64,000 nt of DNA from Inonotus obliquus (GCA_032164295.1 JAJHTX010000012.1:372001-436000), one strand, 5' to 3'. Shown: positions 39,935-50,966, numbered from the stretch's first letter. The notes: generated by a model not told the origin, from the letters alone. Made by a program: numbers and translations.

Positions 39935-40270
39935 CTAGTCTTTTCCCTGACCTTGTGCCTTAGCCTTTCCTTTGTTAGGCTTCTGGTCGCGTGGTTTGGG
40001 ATTGACGTTTCGCTTGTTCGTATGATCGTCGTCTTCTTCTTCCTCGGATTCGGCTTCTTGAATTCTCGCGTGCATGGTTCTTCTATTCTTCTTGTGATGC
40101 TTCGACGATCTTCCACGTGCTCCTTTAGACGTGTTTGGTCGACGATGTTGGCGGTGATTACCTAGTGCTCCTTTAGACGTAGGTGATCTTCTCGGTTCGG
40201 GGCATTTGCTTGCATAGTGACCCTGTCTTCCGCAATTGTAACATCCTGATGATCCCTTCTTCGGCAAGCC
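39935..40270 (-). CDS. Element B zinc knuckle part of Gag (right copy)
   Basis: Identical to 27548-27883. It is in frame behind the TGA at 40271-40273 and ends at a TAG one codon after the slippery heptamer. Confidence 0.75.
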   Translation of the reverse strand, partial: GLPKKGSSGCYNCGRQGHYASKCPEPRRSPTSKGALGNHRQHRRPNTSKGARGRSSKHHKKNRRTMHARIQEAESEEEEDDDHTNKRNVNPKPRDQKPNKGKAKAQGQGKD

Positions 40271-41050
40271 TCAGATTGCATCGATGTCCATTGCGTTCGG
40301 ATCCCTTTCTAGTCTTGTAGGCTGCTCGTACCTCGGTTGTCCATGAAATGAATACCGTGGTTGATACGTTCCTTGCGTGAGCTGCGCCTTTGTCTTGTTC
40401 ATGACTGCATATTGCTCCGTTATTGCCATCCATTCCTCGTATCCGAATTTCGTGAATGCTTCCATGTCGTGTGCGAGTACGCGATTGATAAGCCATTGAT
40501 CCAATCCTTTGATGTAGCAGTGCTTGATCGTATTCTCGTCCACTGTGCTTGCAATCTTCGTTCGTAGTTGCCTGAACGCGTGATTGTAACTCTCGATAGG
40601 TTTGCTGGCCTGTTTGATATTGAATATCTTGTTCAGGGCCTCGAGTTCTTGTGGAACGGTTTTGCCTGCTTTGGTACGGATGAATTGAATCATATCCCTG
40701 AGTGATGCGAACATAGCGGTAGGAGGTTTCGCAACCGCTCCTGCTGCATCTACGACGGTAGGTAAGCTCTTGAGTGCTCCGGTGGTAGCGTCGAATGATA
40801 CGGTGAGTTGCTTTTCGAGGAACCAATTGAATGCATCTCCCTCGATAGCTAGGAATAGCGCGTTCGCAATTTCCTTTTCGTCCTTAATTCCGTTTGACAC
40901 TAATTTCGCCACACTCCTGTCTACCCATTGATCGATACTTTCGTCTCGTGCGCCTAGAAACTTTGGTAGTTTGATCGACAATCTTGCCATTCGACTAGTA
41001 AGCTCATTGATCCGAGCTTGTAGTTGATCTGGTGTTGGAGGTGTTGCCAT
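40271..41050 (-). CDS. gag: Element B Gag, capsid part (right copy)
   Basis: Identical to 27884-28663, including the in-frame TGA before the zinc knuckle. The TGA therefore predates the duplication or was copied with it. Confidence 0.85.
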   Translation of the reverse strand: MATPPTPDQLQARINELTSRMARLSIKLPKFLGARDESIDQWVDRSVAKLVSNGIKDEKEIANALFLAIEGDAFNWFLEKQLTVSFDATTGALKSLPTVVDAAGAVAKPPTAMFASLRDMIQFIRTKAGKTVPQELEALNKIFNIKQASKPIESYNHAFRQLRTKIASTVDENTIKHCYIKGLDQWLINRVLAHDMEAFTKFGYEEWMAITEQYAVMNKTKAQLTQGTYQPRYSFHGQPRYEQPTRLERDPNAMDIDAI

Positions 41051-41885
41051 TGTCGGTAAATGCTACTACGCGAGGTGGTCTGATCGGTAATAGAGTTGTC
41101 TCGAATGTTTCAACGATTGGTACGCTTGTCTGTACGCCGCTTGATACTGTCGCGGGTTCTTCTTCCAATGTCAAGTTACGGATTCTTGTCAAGACTTCCT
41201 CGATCTGTTCACGTGGAATGAAGGTGAATTGTTCGATGTGCGTTTCGCCTGAGTCTATCGATTCGTTACTTTCCAATGACCTTTGGATTTCGTTGCGTGT
41301 CTCTTGAATGCGTTGAGTTGTTTCGATGTGTTCTCTCTGGATGTTTCCGATTAACTCTGTGAGTTGTTGGTACTGGTCGTCGAGCTTCTTGTTCTGCTCT
41401 TCTAGCTGATTTGTTCTATCAACGAGACCGTTGATTAACGTTCGTTCGACGAAGAAACGATGTCTTGTCGATTGCTCGAATTCCTCGAGATCCTTGGCTA
41501 GTCCAGATACTGTAACTCCTTCTCCTGTAGCGGTTTGCTCTTCCTGGAGATTAGACCTCTGTAAGTTTGCTGGCGTGCTTCCTGCGATAACGTTGTCTTG
41601 GAGTCCTTCGACGGCTGCTATAATTCTTCTCGTTAAGAATTTGATTTCGTCGATTTCGATTTGACGTTGTTCCTCGTGGATCTCCAATAACTCTTGTCTG
41701 TTGTGTTGTGCGATCACTTGTCTTTCGAGTGTCGCAATCCTTGCTAGGGTTTCGTATTCCCTTGTCAACTCTCGTGCTTGTCTTGCGTTTCGATTGTTGC
41801 CTCGACGTTCTGGCTGTTCTTGTGTGTCGTCGCGTGGACCTCTTGGTAGGTTGCTTCGACCGTTACCACGTCGTTGATGTTGCAT
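41004..41885 (-). CDS. Element B ORF1 coiled-coil protein (right copy)
   Basis: Identical to 28617-29498. First ORF downstream of the LTR3 promoter and leader. Confidence 0.65.
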   Translation of the reverse strand: MQHQRRGNGRSNLPRGPRDDTQEQPERRGNNRNARQARELTREYETLARIATLERQVIAQHNRQELLEIHEEQRQIEIDEIKFLTRRIIAAVEGLQDNVIAGSTPANLQRSNLQEEQTATGEGVTVSGLAKDLEEFEQSTRHRFFVERTLINGLVDRTNQLEEQNKKLDDQYQQLTELIGNIQREHIETTQRIQETRNEIQRSLESNESIDSGETHIEQFTFIPREQIEEVLTRIRNLTLEEEPATVSSGVQTSVPIVETFETTLLPIRPPRVVAFTDNGNTSNTRSTTSSDQ

Positions 41886-42427
41886 ATATCGATAAGCGAA
41901 TTGGCTTCTTTAGTTGACTTCGTATCCTTCCTGGATAATGTTCTTCGTAGTCGTCAGATTCTTTTCTCCTCCTGTAAGCCCAGGTTTCCTTCTGAATCAA
42001 TCTTCAACTAGCTATGAGTCAGTCGACTTCCGATGAAGGTGACTCTAGTAGACTTGTACTCGATTCGATGTGCGATGGGACACTTGATCGTATATCGTAT
42101 CGGTGCTGGTTTCACTGTAGCTCGACTACGTATGTAGGAACTGCAGGTAATGGTTCTTCGACGAGTGGCTGGCAATCACAACTGCTCGAGTCGAAGTTGG
42201 GTGAATACAACTGATACTCTTCCTGACTAACGTTTGCTACGCAAGCCCAGTAAAGAATAACAGTGGCTAATTTGATAATGATGTGAGTAATTTGTAGAAC
42301 GGTAGTGACGTGCACCTTTCACTAGCGTTAGACGCTGTTGGTTATTACACTCCCAATTGCGAGTGGATCTTTCCTTCTTCGTATGTTAGAAAGCGATAAC
42401 ACTGATCTACTGAGATTCCCGAAGGAG

Positions 42428-42443
42428 ATCTTTCTTTCGATCG
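42428..42443 (-). other. Element B primer binding site (right copy)
   Basis: Sense CGATCGAAAGAAAGAT, two bases from LTR3. It is complementary to the first 16 nt of the predicted transcript. Confidence 0.75.
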
Positions 42444-42445
42444 AA

Positions 42446-44026
42446 TGTTAGAAAACGCTCGCCCTAAAGGGACTATACAGTAACCACAATAGGACGGCCT
42501 CAGTGTTACGGGTTCGGCGATGCTTTTCTAAGAGTTTCCGGAGCCTACTCGGTTTTCACAAGCAGGGCAGATTCCCAAGTATAATAAGCGTTGCCTCGGA
42601 CGTTTTCGTTTAACTAATCAAGTCGGGCCTCAACCTCGTTGACAGGCTAGTAGGACAAGTACCCAGCTAAACCGGTAGGTTGCCGTTCGCAAGCTTCTCT
42701 AGTCGGTGGGCGACTAATCAATCGTTCCACGCCGTAGAGTAAGAGAGGTTAAGCAGATTAGGTGGTCTTCAGATTAGAAGCTAGATGCCTAAGAGGACTC
42801 GATGGACAAGACGATCGAAAGAAAGATAGGGAGCTACGGTCTAAGTCTACAACTATTTATACCTTTTCCTCATGTTGTGGACGGACCACTTCCTACGCTC
42901 CGTAGTTCCTACTCTCGATCTGATTCGTTATTCTAGCTTCCAAACTCGTGCGGTAATTCCATTGTTCTGCTGCGGATTGACTCATCGACTGCGCCCTGTG
43001 CAAGGCGATGACTCGGCGTTGACTCATCTTGACTTGAACTGAATTGAAACCTATGCTCGGGGTCGGCCTTGTGCTGCGCCCTGTGCATAGAGTGAGTCAG
43101 TGAGTGAGTCATTGAATGCGTGTTCGTATGCCATTGGTTTTGCATGGCTGCGCCGTAGTTAGAGTTCGCTCGTCCGCAGTTGCTCGTGCGTTTAAGGCAT
43201 TCCGTCGGGGTTCCGTTGTATAGCATCTGGGGCTATGAAGGCTGTGATTTGCTTGTCGCCTCGGGACTCTTGTTCGGGGCCGTCAAGTGTGATTCGACAT
43301 CGGATATCATCGTGGGGAAACCAAGGTGGTTTAACGTATGTGCCTATGGCGATGAGTATCCGTACACTTCGTCGAGTATCGTTCGAAGGTATTCTCCAGC
43401 CTAGGTATAGGTCTCCTTGTAGTCGAATAGCTTTGCAGTATGCCCATAGTTCCCTGAGTGTGTTTGCAACCCATGCCGCTGTTATCGGTGAGCGGCGGTT
43501 CGTAACATAGTCTGCACTGATCTCCACGAATGTGCTTGGGCACTCGAGTGCTAATATGTCGTGGATTCCTACTATTGTCCAGTGCGTCTTTGGTTGCATG
43601 CCTATTGCCGTATCCATTGCTATTGTTGACCTCGTGCGATTTCGAACGACCTCCGGGGGATTGTGGTATTCTCGATAAGCTGTTGCTCGTTCGCTGGACA
43701 CATGATATGTCAACATGCCCGTTGCCTCCCGTAGTATTATCTTGTGTAGGTCTTCGATGATCTGTCGCACTCTTCTGCATTTATAGCAAGCCGTTGGAGG
43801 TTGCTGTACTTGCTGCATCGTTTGCGAAGGTTTAGTGTGATCGTCGGGATTAACGTTGCTAGCCGATGCTTCTTGATCGTCGGCTTCGGATTGTATTAGA
43901 TTCGCGTGTTCTCCGCTTCTCGCTGTCGATCCTGATCGTCTCCGGCCAGTGAAATTAACCGGTCCCATCCGGGGTAGTTTCGATCGACGTTCCTAATCGA
44001 ATCAAAATTTCAGCACAATCCTTTCA
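42446..44026 (-). repeat. Element B LTR3 (5' LTR of the array)
   Basis: 1581 bp, flanked on its outer side by CGAAT. It should drive transcription leftward across the right copy. Confidence 0.92.
43192..43968 (-). CDS. U3 ORF (258 aa) inside LTR3
   Basis: Identical protein to those in LTR1 and LTR2. In this LTR it lies upstream of the element's promoter, so only outside transcription would express it here. Confidence 0.5.
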   Translation of the reverse strand: MGPVNFTGRRRSGSTARSGEHANLIQSEADDQEASASNVNPDDHTKPSQTMQQVQQPPTACYKCRRVRQIIEDLHKIILREATGMLTYHVSSERATAYREYHNPPEVVRNRTRSTIAMDTAIGMQPKTHWTIVGIHDILALECPSTFVEISADYVTNRRSPITAAWVANTLRELWAYCKAIRLQGDLYLGWRIPSNDTRRSVRILIAIGTYVKPPWFPHDDIRCRITLDGPEQESRGDKQITAFIAPDAIQRNPDGMP

Positions 44027-44031
44027 CGAAT
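44027..44031 (+). repeat. Target site duplication of element B tandem, right (CGAAT)
   Basis: Matches 17667-17671. Confidence 0.9.
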
Positions 44032-44780
44032 ACGAGGACTTCTGTCGGGAGTTCATATTGTACATCTCGGAGAATCCAGGGAGGTTTGGAACGGACGTCA
44101 ACCGAATCAAGTTCGTACTATCTTATCTAAAGTCAGGACAAGCTTCGACGTGGGCGCAAAACTACGTCGACCAAAACACTGCAGCTGATGGAAGTTTGAC
44201 CATCCCGGATGACTTCGGGAAGTTTATCGAAGCTCTCGATGCGTCCTTCAGAGATCCCCACAGAGCATCCAAGGCGTTGGCACAAATCTACACAGAAGTA
44301 CAGGGACGTCGTACAGCTGACGAATTCTTCGACGTCTTTGAGCAACTAAGGATCTCGGCGGGACTTGTCAAGGAGGAACATGACGCTGTCCTTATCCATC
44401 GACTGGAACAAGCGGTCAATCCTGACGTTCTTCGAGGAGTAATGCGAGCAGAAAAGGTACCAGTGAAGTACGACGGATGGAAAGCAAAAGCGCTAGCCAT
44501 TGATGCAGTAGAGCAACAACTTCGAATGCAACTACGTCCGAATCAACCACCAGCACGAACCTTCCCCCCTCCTCCTCAAACTCAATATTGTCGACCCCCA
44601 GGACCCCCACCCCAACAACAACGTCCCCCGGTGCAGGCACAAGGAGCAAAACCGGGTACACACCCTAGAATGGGAATTCCCATGGAAGTCGACGCAGCTC
44701 ATCGTCGACTACTTTGTTGGGCGTGCAGGAAACCTGGACACTTTGCGAGCCAATGTCCGGACAAGAAACAGGTGGTGTGA
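44032..44780 (+). pseudogene. gag: Element A gag, 3' part with zinc knuckle
   Basis: Continues the gag frame from 17671: EDFCREFILYISENPGRFG, IKFVLSYLKSGQASTWAQN and RRTADEFFDVFEQL are typical Ty3/gypsy Gag capsid segments, followed by a Pro-rich linker and the knuckle CWACRKPGHFASQC. A TGA at 44778-44780 interrupts it. The same frame then continues (QIIVGMDPTIRREMAEQL..) to a TAA at 44955, so the TGA probably replaces a CGA. The element is dead, since this part is 26 kb from its 5' end. Confidence 0.85.
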
Positions 44781-44932
44781 CAGATCATTGTGGGAATGGA
44801 TCCGACAATTCGAAGGGAGATGGCGGAACAGCTTGGTGAGCTGCCAGAGTCAGCCTTTGTCGAAGAAGAATACAGCGAGGAAGTTGTGGAAGTTAGGGCT
44901 ACGACTGAGACCGAGGGCGTCAACGTCGAGCA

Positions 44933-44939
44933 GGATTTT
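44933..44939 (+). promoter_or_regulatory. Possible element A -1 slippery site GGATTTT
   Basis: In the gag extension frame the codons are CAG GAT TTT TCG. The pol frame is -1 and open across this heptamer (GGA TTT TTC ..). It resembles the MMTV pro-pol site GGATTTA but is not a perfect X XXY YYZ. The gag frame stops 15 nt later. Confidence 0.4.
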
Positions 44940-45142
44940 TCGGAAGACCAGCAGTAAACGTTGTAACTACTGGTCAACACTCTCAAGGACTCTCGTCTTC
45001 GTTAATTTATAACTCGCGTGCTGTACAATATTTAGAGGCACCTCAATACAACGAGTTAAAAAATCACGAGATCCTGAACGACGTAATACCTACCCCCGAA
45101 AAAGAAGAAGACCTGGACGTCAATGACTACGATGATGCGTGG

Positions 45143-47397
45143 ATGTATGACAGAGGTGTACAACCTAAGGATGGGGAACCGGAAGCCGTCTTTGTGCGAC
45201 GAACAAATGGGTATCAGCTGGACGTTATCGTAACCATCGTTCATCCCTTCGATCGAAAGTTAACTCCCGAAGATAAAGAAGTCATGAAGACACTAGACGG
45301 CCAAGACTACGAGGAGGATAGACAGGAGTTGGATGCACATGCACTGATTGACTCGGGAGCAACTGGTTCTCTCATTGACGAAGGATTTGTTGAAAGGTAC
45401 AAGATCCCCACCAAACGCTATATTTGTCCTATACCACTCTTTAATGCGGATGGAACTGGCAACAAGAAGGGTTCAATGACGGAGTATGTGGAGGTACAAA
45501 TGATCTTCGATGGGATACATGAAGAGACTATTCGTCTAGCGGTGACATCCCTAGCGTCAACTAACGTCTTTCTTGGATATGACTGGTTAAGCAAGCACAA
45601 TCCAGAAATTGACTGGAAGATGGGCGTCATGTCATTTACTCGCTGCCCGGAGACATGTTGGTCCTTGGAGAGGGAGGCGGAGGAGTATCGTAAGAAGCAG
45701 GTCAGAAGAACAACAAAGTGGCCAGAGTATCTCAATGAATTTGCGGACGTCTTCAGTGAGGAGAACTTTGAAAGGTTGCCGGAGCATCGAGTTTGGGACC
45801 ACGCCATCGAACTGAAGGCGGACTTCAAACCAAGTGACTGCAAGGTGTACCCTCTCAACCCTAAGGAACAACAGGTGCTGCAAGAATTTATCGACGAAAA
45901 CCTTGCCTCAGGACGCATTCGACACTCAAAATCTCCCATGGCGTCGCCGTTCTTTTTTATCAAAAAGGAAGACGGTTCCCTCCGAGCGATTCAGGATTAC
46001 AGGAAGCTGAACGAAGGGACCATCAAGAACAAGTACCCACTTCCTTTGATCCAAGAACTTGTCGACAAAGTCCGGGATTCTCGCTATATCATGAAGCTCG
46101 ACGTTCGTTGGGGGTATTACAACATTCGTATCCGAGAAGGTGACGAGTGGAAAGCTGCGTTCAGGACTAACCTAGGATTCTTCGAACCTACGGTTATGTT
46201 TTTCAGTTTAACTAATGCACCAGCTATGTTCCAAGGGTTCATGAATGACATCTTCAGAGAGCTCGTACACGAAGGACACGTCATCATCTACCTCGACGAC
46301 ATACTTATCTTCTCCGAAGGGCAAGACGAACACCAACAGCTAGTCAAACGAGTATTCGACGTCTTACGAAAGAACAACCTATACCTCAAACCTCAGAAAT
46401 GCGAGTTCGAAACAGACCACGTCAAATACCTTGGTCACATCATCGGTAATGGAGTAGTGAAGGTGGATCCGAAGAAATCGAAAGCGATTCAGGAGTGGCC
46501 AGTGCCGAAGAACCTAAAGACGTTACAGGAGTTCCTAGGGTTTGGAAACTGGCTACAACGATTCGTCAAAGATTACAGCGAGGTTGTCAAACCACTTACG
46601 AAGCTGACGGGAAAGGTTGAATGGAAGTGGGAGAAGGAGGAGCAAGCTGCCTATGAGGAGCTCAAGAAACGTCTATGCGAACCACCCGTACTTGTCATTC
46701 CGAACAACGAAGGAGCGTTTAGAATCAAAGCGGATGCATCGAACTATGCAACTGGAGGAGTACTACTACAGGAGCAAGGAGGCAAGTGGAAACCGGTGGT
46801 GTACAGGTCAAAGACATTGTCAGATGCCGAACGAAATTACGAGATCTACGACAAGGAGATGCTCGCAATTGTACAGGCTCTTAGAGAATGGCGACAGTAC
46901 CTACTAGGAGCTAGGCAATGTTTTGAAGTCTGGTCGGATCACACTAATCTTCTCTACTTCAAGTCACCACAGAAACTGAACTACCACCAGGCGAGGTGGC
47001 GACTCGAACTAGCTGATTATGACTTTATGTTGATTCACAAAGCAGGAAAGTCGATGGGCAAAGCTGACCTCCTGTCAAGACGAGCGGACTATGATAAAGG
47101 CGAACACGATAACGAGAACGTCACTTTCATCAAAGAAGACTGGTTAGTACGAGGAGTGGTGCAGACGTCGCAGGAGGATGTGTTGGAAAAGGTACGGGAA
47201 GCGCAGCAGGAGGTGAAGAAGAGACCAAAGGGAGTAGTACCGAAGGATGGGTGGTTAAAGCTAGGAAACGTCATCTTTGTGCCAAACAACGTGAAAGAGC
47301 TTGTGTTGAAGGAGTACCATGACTCACCAATGGCTGGGCATCCTGAGACGACAAAGACCGTCAACCTCATACGCCGAAAGTTCTGGTGGCCTACGAT
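45143..47397 (+). pseudogene. pol: Element A pol, 5' part (PR, RT, RNase H, start of IN)
   Basis: First ATG 45143, with the frame open upstream to the putative slippery site at 44933. Protease: ALIDSGATGSLID. RT: MASPFFFIKKEDGSLRAIQD and YLDDILIFSEG (YLDD near residue 383). RNase H: IKADASNYATGGVLLQEQG and IYDKEMLAIVQALREW. The integrase zinc domain begins with H residues in GHPETTKTVNLIRRKFWWP. A B solo LTR interrupts the frame at 47398. The piece itself is open, so inactivation came by insertion here and by mutations elsewhere. Confidence 0.9.
47393..47397 (+). repeat. Target site duplication of solo LTR4, left (ACGAT)
   Basis: ACGAT before the LTR, repeated at 48986-48990. Confidence 0.9.
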
Positions 47398-48985
47398 TGT
47401 TAGAAAACGCTCGCCCTAAAGGGACTATACAGTAACCACAATAGGACGGTCTCCTCTCAGTGTTATAGGTTCGGCGATGCTTTTCTAAGAGTTTCCGGAG
47501 CCTACTCGGTTTTCACAAGCAGGGCAGATTCCCAAGTATAATAAGCGTTGCCTCAGACGTTTTCGTTTATCTGATCAAGTCGGGCCTCAACCTCGTTGAC
47601 AGGCTAGTAGGACAAGTACCCAGCTAAACACAGGTAGGTTGCCGTTCGCAAGCTTCTCTAGTCGGTGGACGACTAATCAATCGTTCCACGCCGTAGAGTA
47701 AGAGAGGTTAAGCAGATTAGGTGGTCTTCAGATTAGAAGCTAGATGCCTAAGAGGACTCGATGTACAAGACGATCGAAAGAAAGATGGGGAGCTACGGTC
47801 TAAGTCTACAACTATTTATACCTTTTCCTCATGTTGTGGACGGACCACTTCCTACGCTCCGTAGTTCCTACTCTCGATCTGATTCGTTGTTCTAGCTTCC
47901 AAACTCGTCTGGTAATTCCATTGTTCTGCTGCGGATTGACTCATCGACTGCGCCCTGTGCAGGATGATGACTCGGCGTTGACTCATCTTGACTTGAACTG
48001 AATTGAAACCTATGCTCGGGGTCGGCCTTGTGCTGCGCCCTGTGCATAGAGTGAGTCAGTGAGTGAGTCATTGAATGCGTGTTCGTATGCCATTGGTTTT
48101 GCATGGCTGCGCCGTAGTTAAAGTTCGCTCGTCCGCAGTTGCTCGTGCATTTAAGGAATTCCGTCGGGGTTCCGTTGTATAGCATCTGGGGCTATGAAGG
48201 CTGTGATTGGCTTGTCGCCTCGGGACTCTTGTTCGGGGCCGTCAAGTGTGATTCGACATCGGATATCATCGTGGGGAAACCAAGGTGGTTTAACGTATGT
48301 GCCTATGGCGATGAGTATCCGTACACTTCGTCGAGTATCGTTCGAAGGTATTCTCCAGCCTAGGTATAGGTCTCCTTGTAGTCGAATAGCTTTGCAGTAT
48401 GCCCATAGTTCCCTGAGTGTGTTTGCAACCCATGCCGCTGTTATCGGTGAGCGGCGGTTCGTAACATAGTCTGCACTGATCTCCACGAATGTGCTTGGGC
48501 ACTCGAGTGCTAATATGTCGTGGATTCCTACTATTGTCCAGTGCGTCTTTGGTTGCATGCCTATTGCCGTATCCATTGCTATTGTTGACCTCGTGCGATT
48601 TCGAACGACCTCCGGGGGATTGTGGTATTCTCGATAAGCTGTTGCTCGTTCGCTGGACACATGATATGTCAACATGCCCGTTGCCTCCCGTAGTATTATC
48701 TTGTGTAGGTCTTCGATGATCTGTCGCACTCTTCTGCATTTATAGCAAGCCGTTGGAGGTTGCTGTACTTGCTGCATCGTTTGCGAAGGTTTAGTGTGAT
48801 CGTCGGGATTAGCGTTGCTAGCCGATGCTTCTTGATCGTCGGCTTCGGATTGTATTAGCCGTGCGTGTTCCTCGCTTCTCGCTGTCGATCCTGATCGTCT
48901 CCGGCCAGTGAAATTAACCGGTCCCATCCGGGATAGTTTCGATCGGCGTTCCTAATCGAATCAAAATTTCAGCACAATCCTTTCA
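47398..48985 (-). mobile_element. Element B solo LTR (LTR4) in element A integrase
   Basis: 1588 bp, minus orientation, own TSD ACGAT. It differs from the tandem's LTRs by scattered substitutions and a few small insertions (for example GGTCTCCTCTCAG near 47450), so it is an older and independent insertion reduced by LTR-LTR recombination. Confidence 0.92.
48151..48927 (-). CDS. U3 ORF (258 aa) in solo LTR4
   Basis: Full-length copy of the U3 ORF with about five amino-acid changes from the tandem version (for example residues 19, 23 and 39), no stop and no frameshift. No element remains to express it, so its intactness reflects recent insertion rather than selection at this site. Confidence 0.4.
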   Translation of the reverse strand: MGPVNFTGRRRSGSTARSEEHARLIQSEADDQEASASNANPDDHTKPSQTMQQVQQPPTACYKCRRVRQIIEDLHKIILREATGMLTYHVSSERATAYREYHNPPEVVRNRTRSTIAMDTAIGMQPKTHWTIVGIHDILALECPSTFVEISADYVTNRRSPITAAWVANTLRELWAYCKAIRLQGDLYLGWRIPSNDTRRSVRILIAIGTYVKPPWFPHDDIRCRITLDGPEQESRGDKPITAFIAPDAIQRNPDGIP

Positions 48986-48990
48986 ACGAT
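48986..48990 (+). repeat. Target site duplication of solo LTR4, right (ACGAT)
   Basis: Matches 47393-47397. Confidence 0.9.
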
Positions 48991-50283
48991 GTTCTACGAC
49001 ATCCATACGTATGTCAAAGGACGAAGGCTACAAGGGCAACGAGAGCTAGGAGTCTGCACCCAAACGAAGTACCTGACAAGCCATGGGAAATCGTCACTGT
49101 CGATTTGATTGGAGAGTTACCAGAATCCGAAGGATACAACGCTATCTGCGTAATTGTCAATCGCTTCAGCAAACAGATACATGCGGTACCAACTACGACG
49201 AAGCTGACAGCTGAAGGAATGGCTAGGATTTACAGGGATCACGTCTTTCGTCATCATGGACTACCACACAAGATTATCCACGATAGAGGGACCCAGTTTG
49301 ATGCTAAGATGATGAAGAAATTGTACAAGCTCCTACACATCGAAGGGAATCCATCGACGGCGTATCACCCACAGACGGATGGACAAACCGAGCGGGTTAA
49401 TCAGGAACTGGAACAGTACCTTCGTCTCTATATGGATCATCGACAGTCGGACTGGGCAAATTGGTTGGCTATGGCTGAATTCACATACAACAACTGGGAA
49501 CACTCAGCAACGAAGATGTCTCCTTTCTTTGCAAATCTGGGTAGGAATCTAGGCGACTTTTCGAACATTGCGACATCATCCTCGAACATGGTTGCTGAAG
49601 ACTTTGCGAAACAGATCAAGGAGACTCACAAGCTAGCCAAAGAAAACCTTCAAAAGGCAGCTGACGACATGAAGAAGTACCACGACCGTCACGTAGGAAA
49701 GTCCATAGAGTTCATACCAGGAGACAAGGTATTTCTGGACGGACGAAATATCAAAACGACGAGGCCTACGAAGAAATTGGAGGACAAGTGGTACGGACCT
49801 TACGAAATCGTCGAAAAGGTTGGAGCTGGCGCATATAGACTCAAGTTGCCAAAGACGTGGAAGAAGATTCACCCCGTCTTCAATGAAGTCCTACTGAAAC
49901 CTGCAGTCGAGCCCTCGTTCGAATCTCAGAAGAAAGCGCCTCCACCACCACCTGTTCTCGTCGATGAAGAAGAAGAATACGAGGTTGAAGGAATACTTGA
50001 TTCATGACTGCATCGACGGAAGCTACAGTACCTGGTAAAGTGGGTAGGATATGAGGAAGCAACCTGGCAACCAGAGTCGGACTTAGGAGACAATGCGAAG
50101 GAAGCTGTCGACGAGTTCTACCAAAAACACCCAGTAGCCCCTCAAAAACTCACGATACCTCAATGGTCGTTACGTCAGATCTTCGCATACACAGAACCTC
50201 CGGACCCAGTAAATAGTTGGAAGGGAAAACCCAGGGTTGCAATCGACATGAAAGATCTCGACCTACCAGGACTGCTGGCATAA
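48991..50283 (+). pseudogene. pol: Element A pol, 3' part (integrase core and chromodomain)
   Basis: After the solo LTR the frame resumes (MFYDIHTYVKG), then a small deletion/frameshift near 49020 removes the expected CxxC of the HHCC zinc motif. From ~49024 another frame carries the DDE core (VTVDLIGEL, IIHDRGTQFD, TERVNQELEQYL) and the GPY module (YGPYEIVEKVGAGAYRLKLP). A TGA at 50005-50007 (after GILDS) precedes a complete chromodomain, YLVKWVGYEEATWQPES, ending at TAA 50281-50283. The TGA sits where Arg is usual (SRLHRR pattern). Confidence 0.88.
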
Positions 50284-50307
50284 ATGTTGGTCGGGACGCC
50301 CAACCTT

Positions 50308-50320
50308 GAAGGGGGGGTGA
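50308..50320 (+). other. Element A polypurine tract
   Basis: GAAGGGGGGGTGA directly before the 3' LTR. Confidence 0.85.
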
Positions 50321-50879
50321 TGTAAGAACACTTTTCCTTTTTCGTCTTTTCTTATTTTTCATATTCCATTACATTACTAATTTCCTTTCATTACTAATAC
50401 CTTATGACTCCCTCCGTCTCATCCCGATATATTACTAATACTGCATTACTAATTCCACCCCAACCCCGACAATGCTTACTCACCCTTACTCATTCTTGCT
50501 GACTCGTCGGCCCCCGTTGTTTGTTTGTTTATATTGTTATGCTGCTGCGCAGCACCTTCTTAGAGTAATACCTTCCCACGTCTCATGTGTATATAAGTAG
50601 ATAGATCTTGTCTCGTCTTCCCCACTCGACTCTTCTACTTACCACCACGACGTCTTAGGTATTCCTCTCTTGTACTTACTTAGTTTATTCAATCTACTTA
50701 CCACCACAATGTCTTAGTCGTATACTGTTCCTAGACGCATGCATTACTCAAGGTCATCCACCTTAGACGTACGTTGCCGACGACTGTGTACTCCCCCCAA
50801 GATGCAGTAGAGGTTGTCACTAGACGACCTTCGTGAGAACAGGCCTCGAACGTGTACTGCCACCTTGTCCATCCTAACA
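50321..50879 (+). repeat. Element A 3' LTR
   Basis: 559 bp, same ends as the 5' LTR. By eye the two LTRs differ at about 12 positions (~2%), and every one I saw is a transition. Confidence 0.92.
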
Positions 50880-50884
50880 AATAG
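50880..50884 (+). repeat. Target site duplication of element A, right (AATAG)
   Basis: Matches 15934-15938. Confidence 0.9.
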
Positions 50885-50966
50885 TTGGGCAACCATGCGG
50901 TTTACAGTTTTCTTGAGGGCTAACATTTTACCCTGCACATAGACGTCAACAACCTTGGACACATTT
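50885..50966 (-). pseudogene. Group III histidine kinase pseudogene, piece 2
   Basis: The minus strand reads VSKVVDVYVQGKMLALKKT then VNRMVAQL, the HAMP core pattern (VDVQGEML..LK.TVN.MVAQL) of Nik1-type kinases. It is bounded on one side by element A and on the other by the 1.27 kb insertion. Confidence 0.75.

Larger units (their letters stand above)
17672..44026 (-). mobile_element. Element B tandem: LTR-internal-LTR-internal-LTR
   Basis: Minus-strand Ty3/gypsy chromodomain element. Three LTRs (17672-19252, 30059-31639, 42446-44026) separate two internal regions, with a repeat period of exactly 12,387 bp. All corresponding proteins are identical between the copies and I saw no base differences where I compared. 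One copy would be ~13.97 kb, large for a fungal gypsy element. Order 5' to 3' on the minus strand: LTR, PBS, ORF1, gag, zinc knuckle, pol, ORF-X, ORF-Y, PPT, LTR with a U3 ORF. Unequal exchange between elements at the same site would explain the array. A misassembly of a single copy must be excluded. Confidence 0.92.
15939..50879 (+). mobile_element. Element A: Ty3/gypsy chromodomain retrotransposon, nested and defective
   Basis: Plus-strand LTR element with TSD AATAG, 559-bp LTRs, self-primer PBS, gag, pol (PR-RT-RNaseH-IN-chromodomain) and polypurine tract. Without later insertions it would be ~7 kb. It is interrupted in gag by the element B tandem (17672-44026) and in integrase by a B solo LTR (47398-48985). 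The LTRs differ at about a dozen sites by eye, all transitions. In-frame TGA codons in gag (44778) and before the chromodomain (50005), plus a frameshift in the integrase zinc region, also disable it. Confidence 0.92.

Noticed and set aside
17672..44026. Two independent insertions of element B side by side
   Set aside because: No target duplication flanks the middle LTR, and both outer ends share one CGAAT, so a single insertion followed by duplication is simpler.
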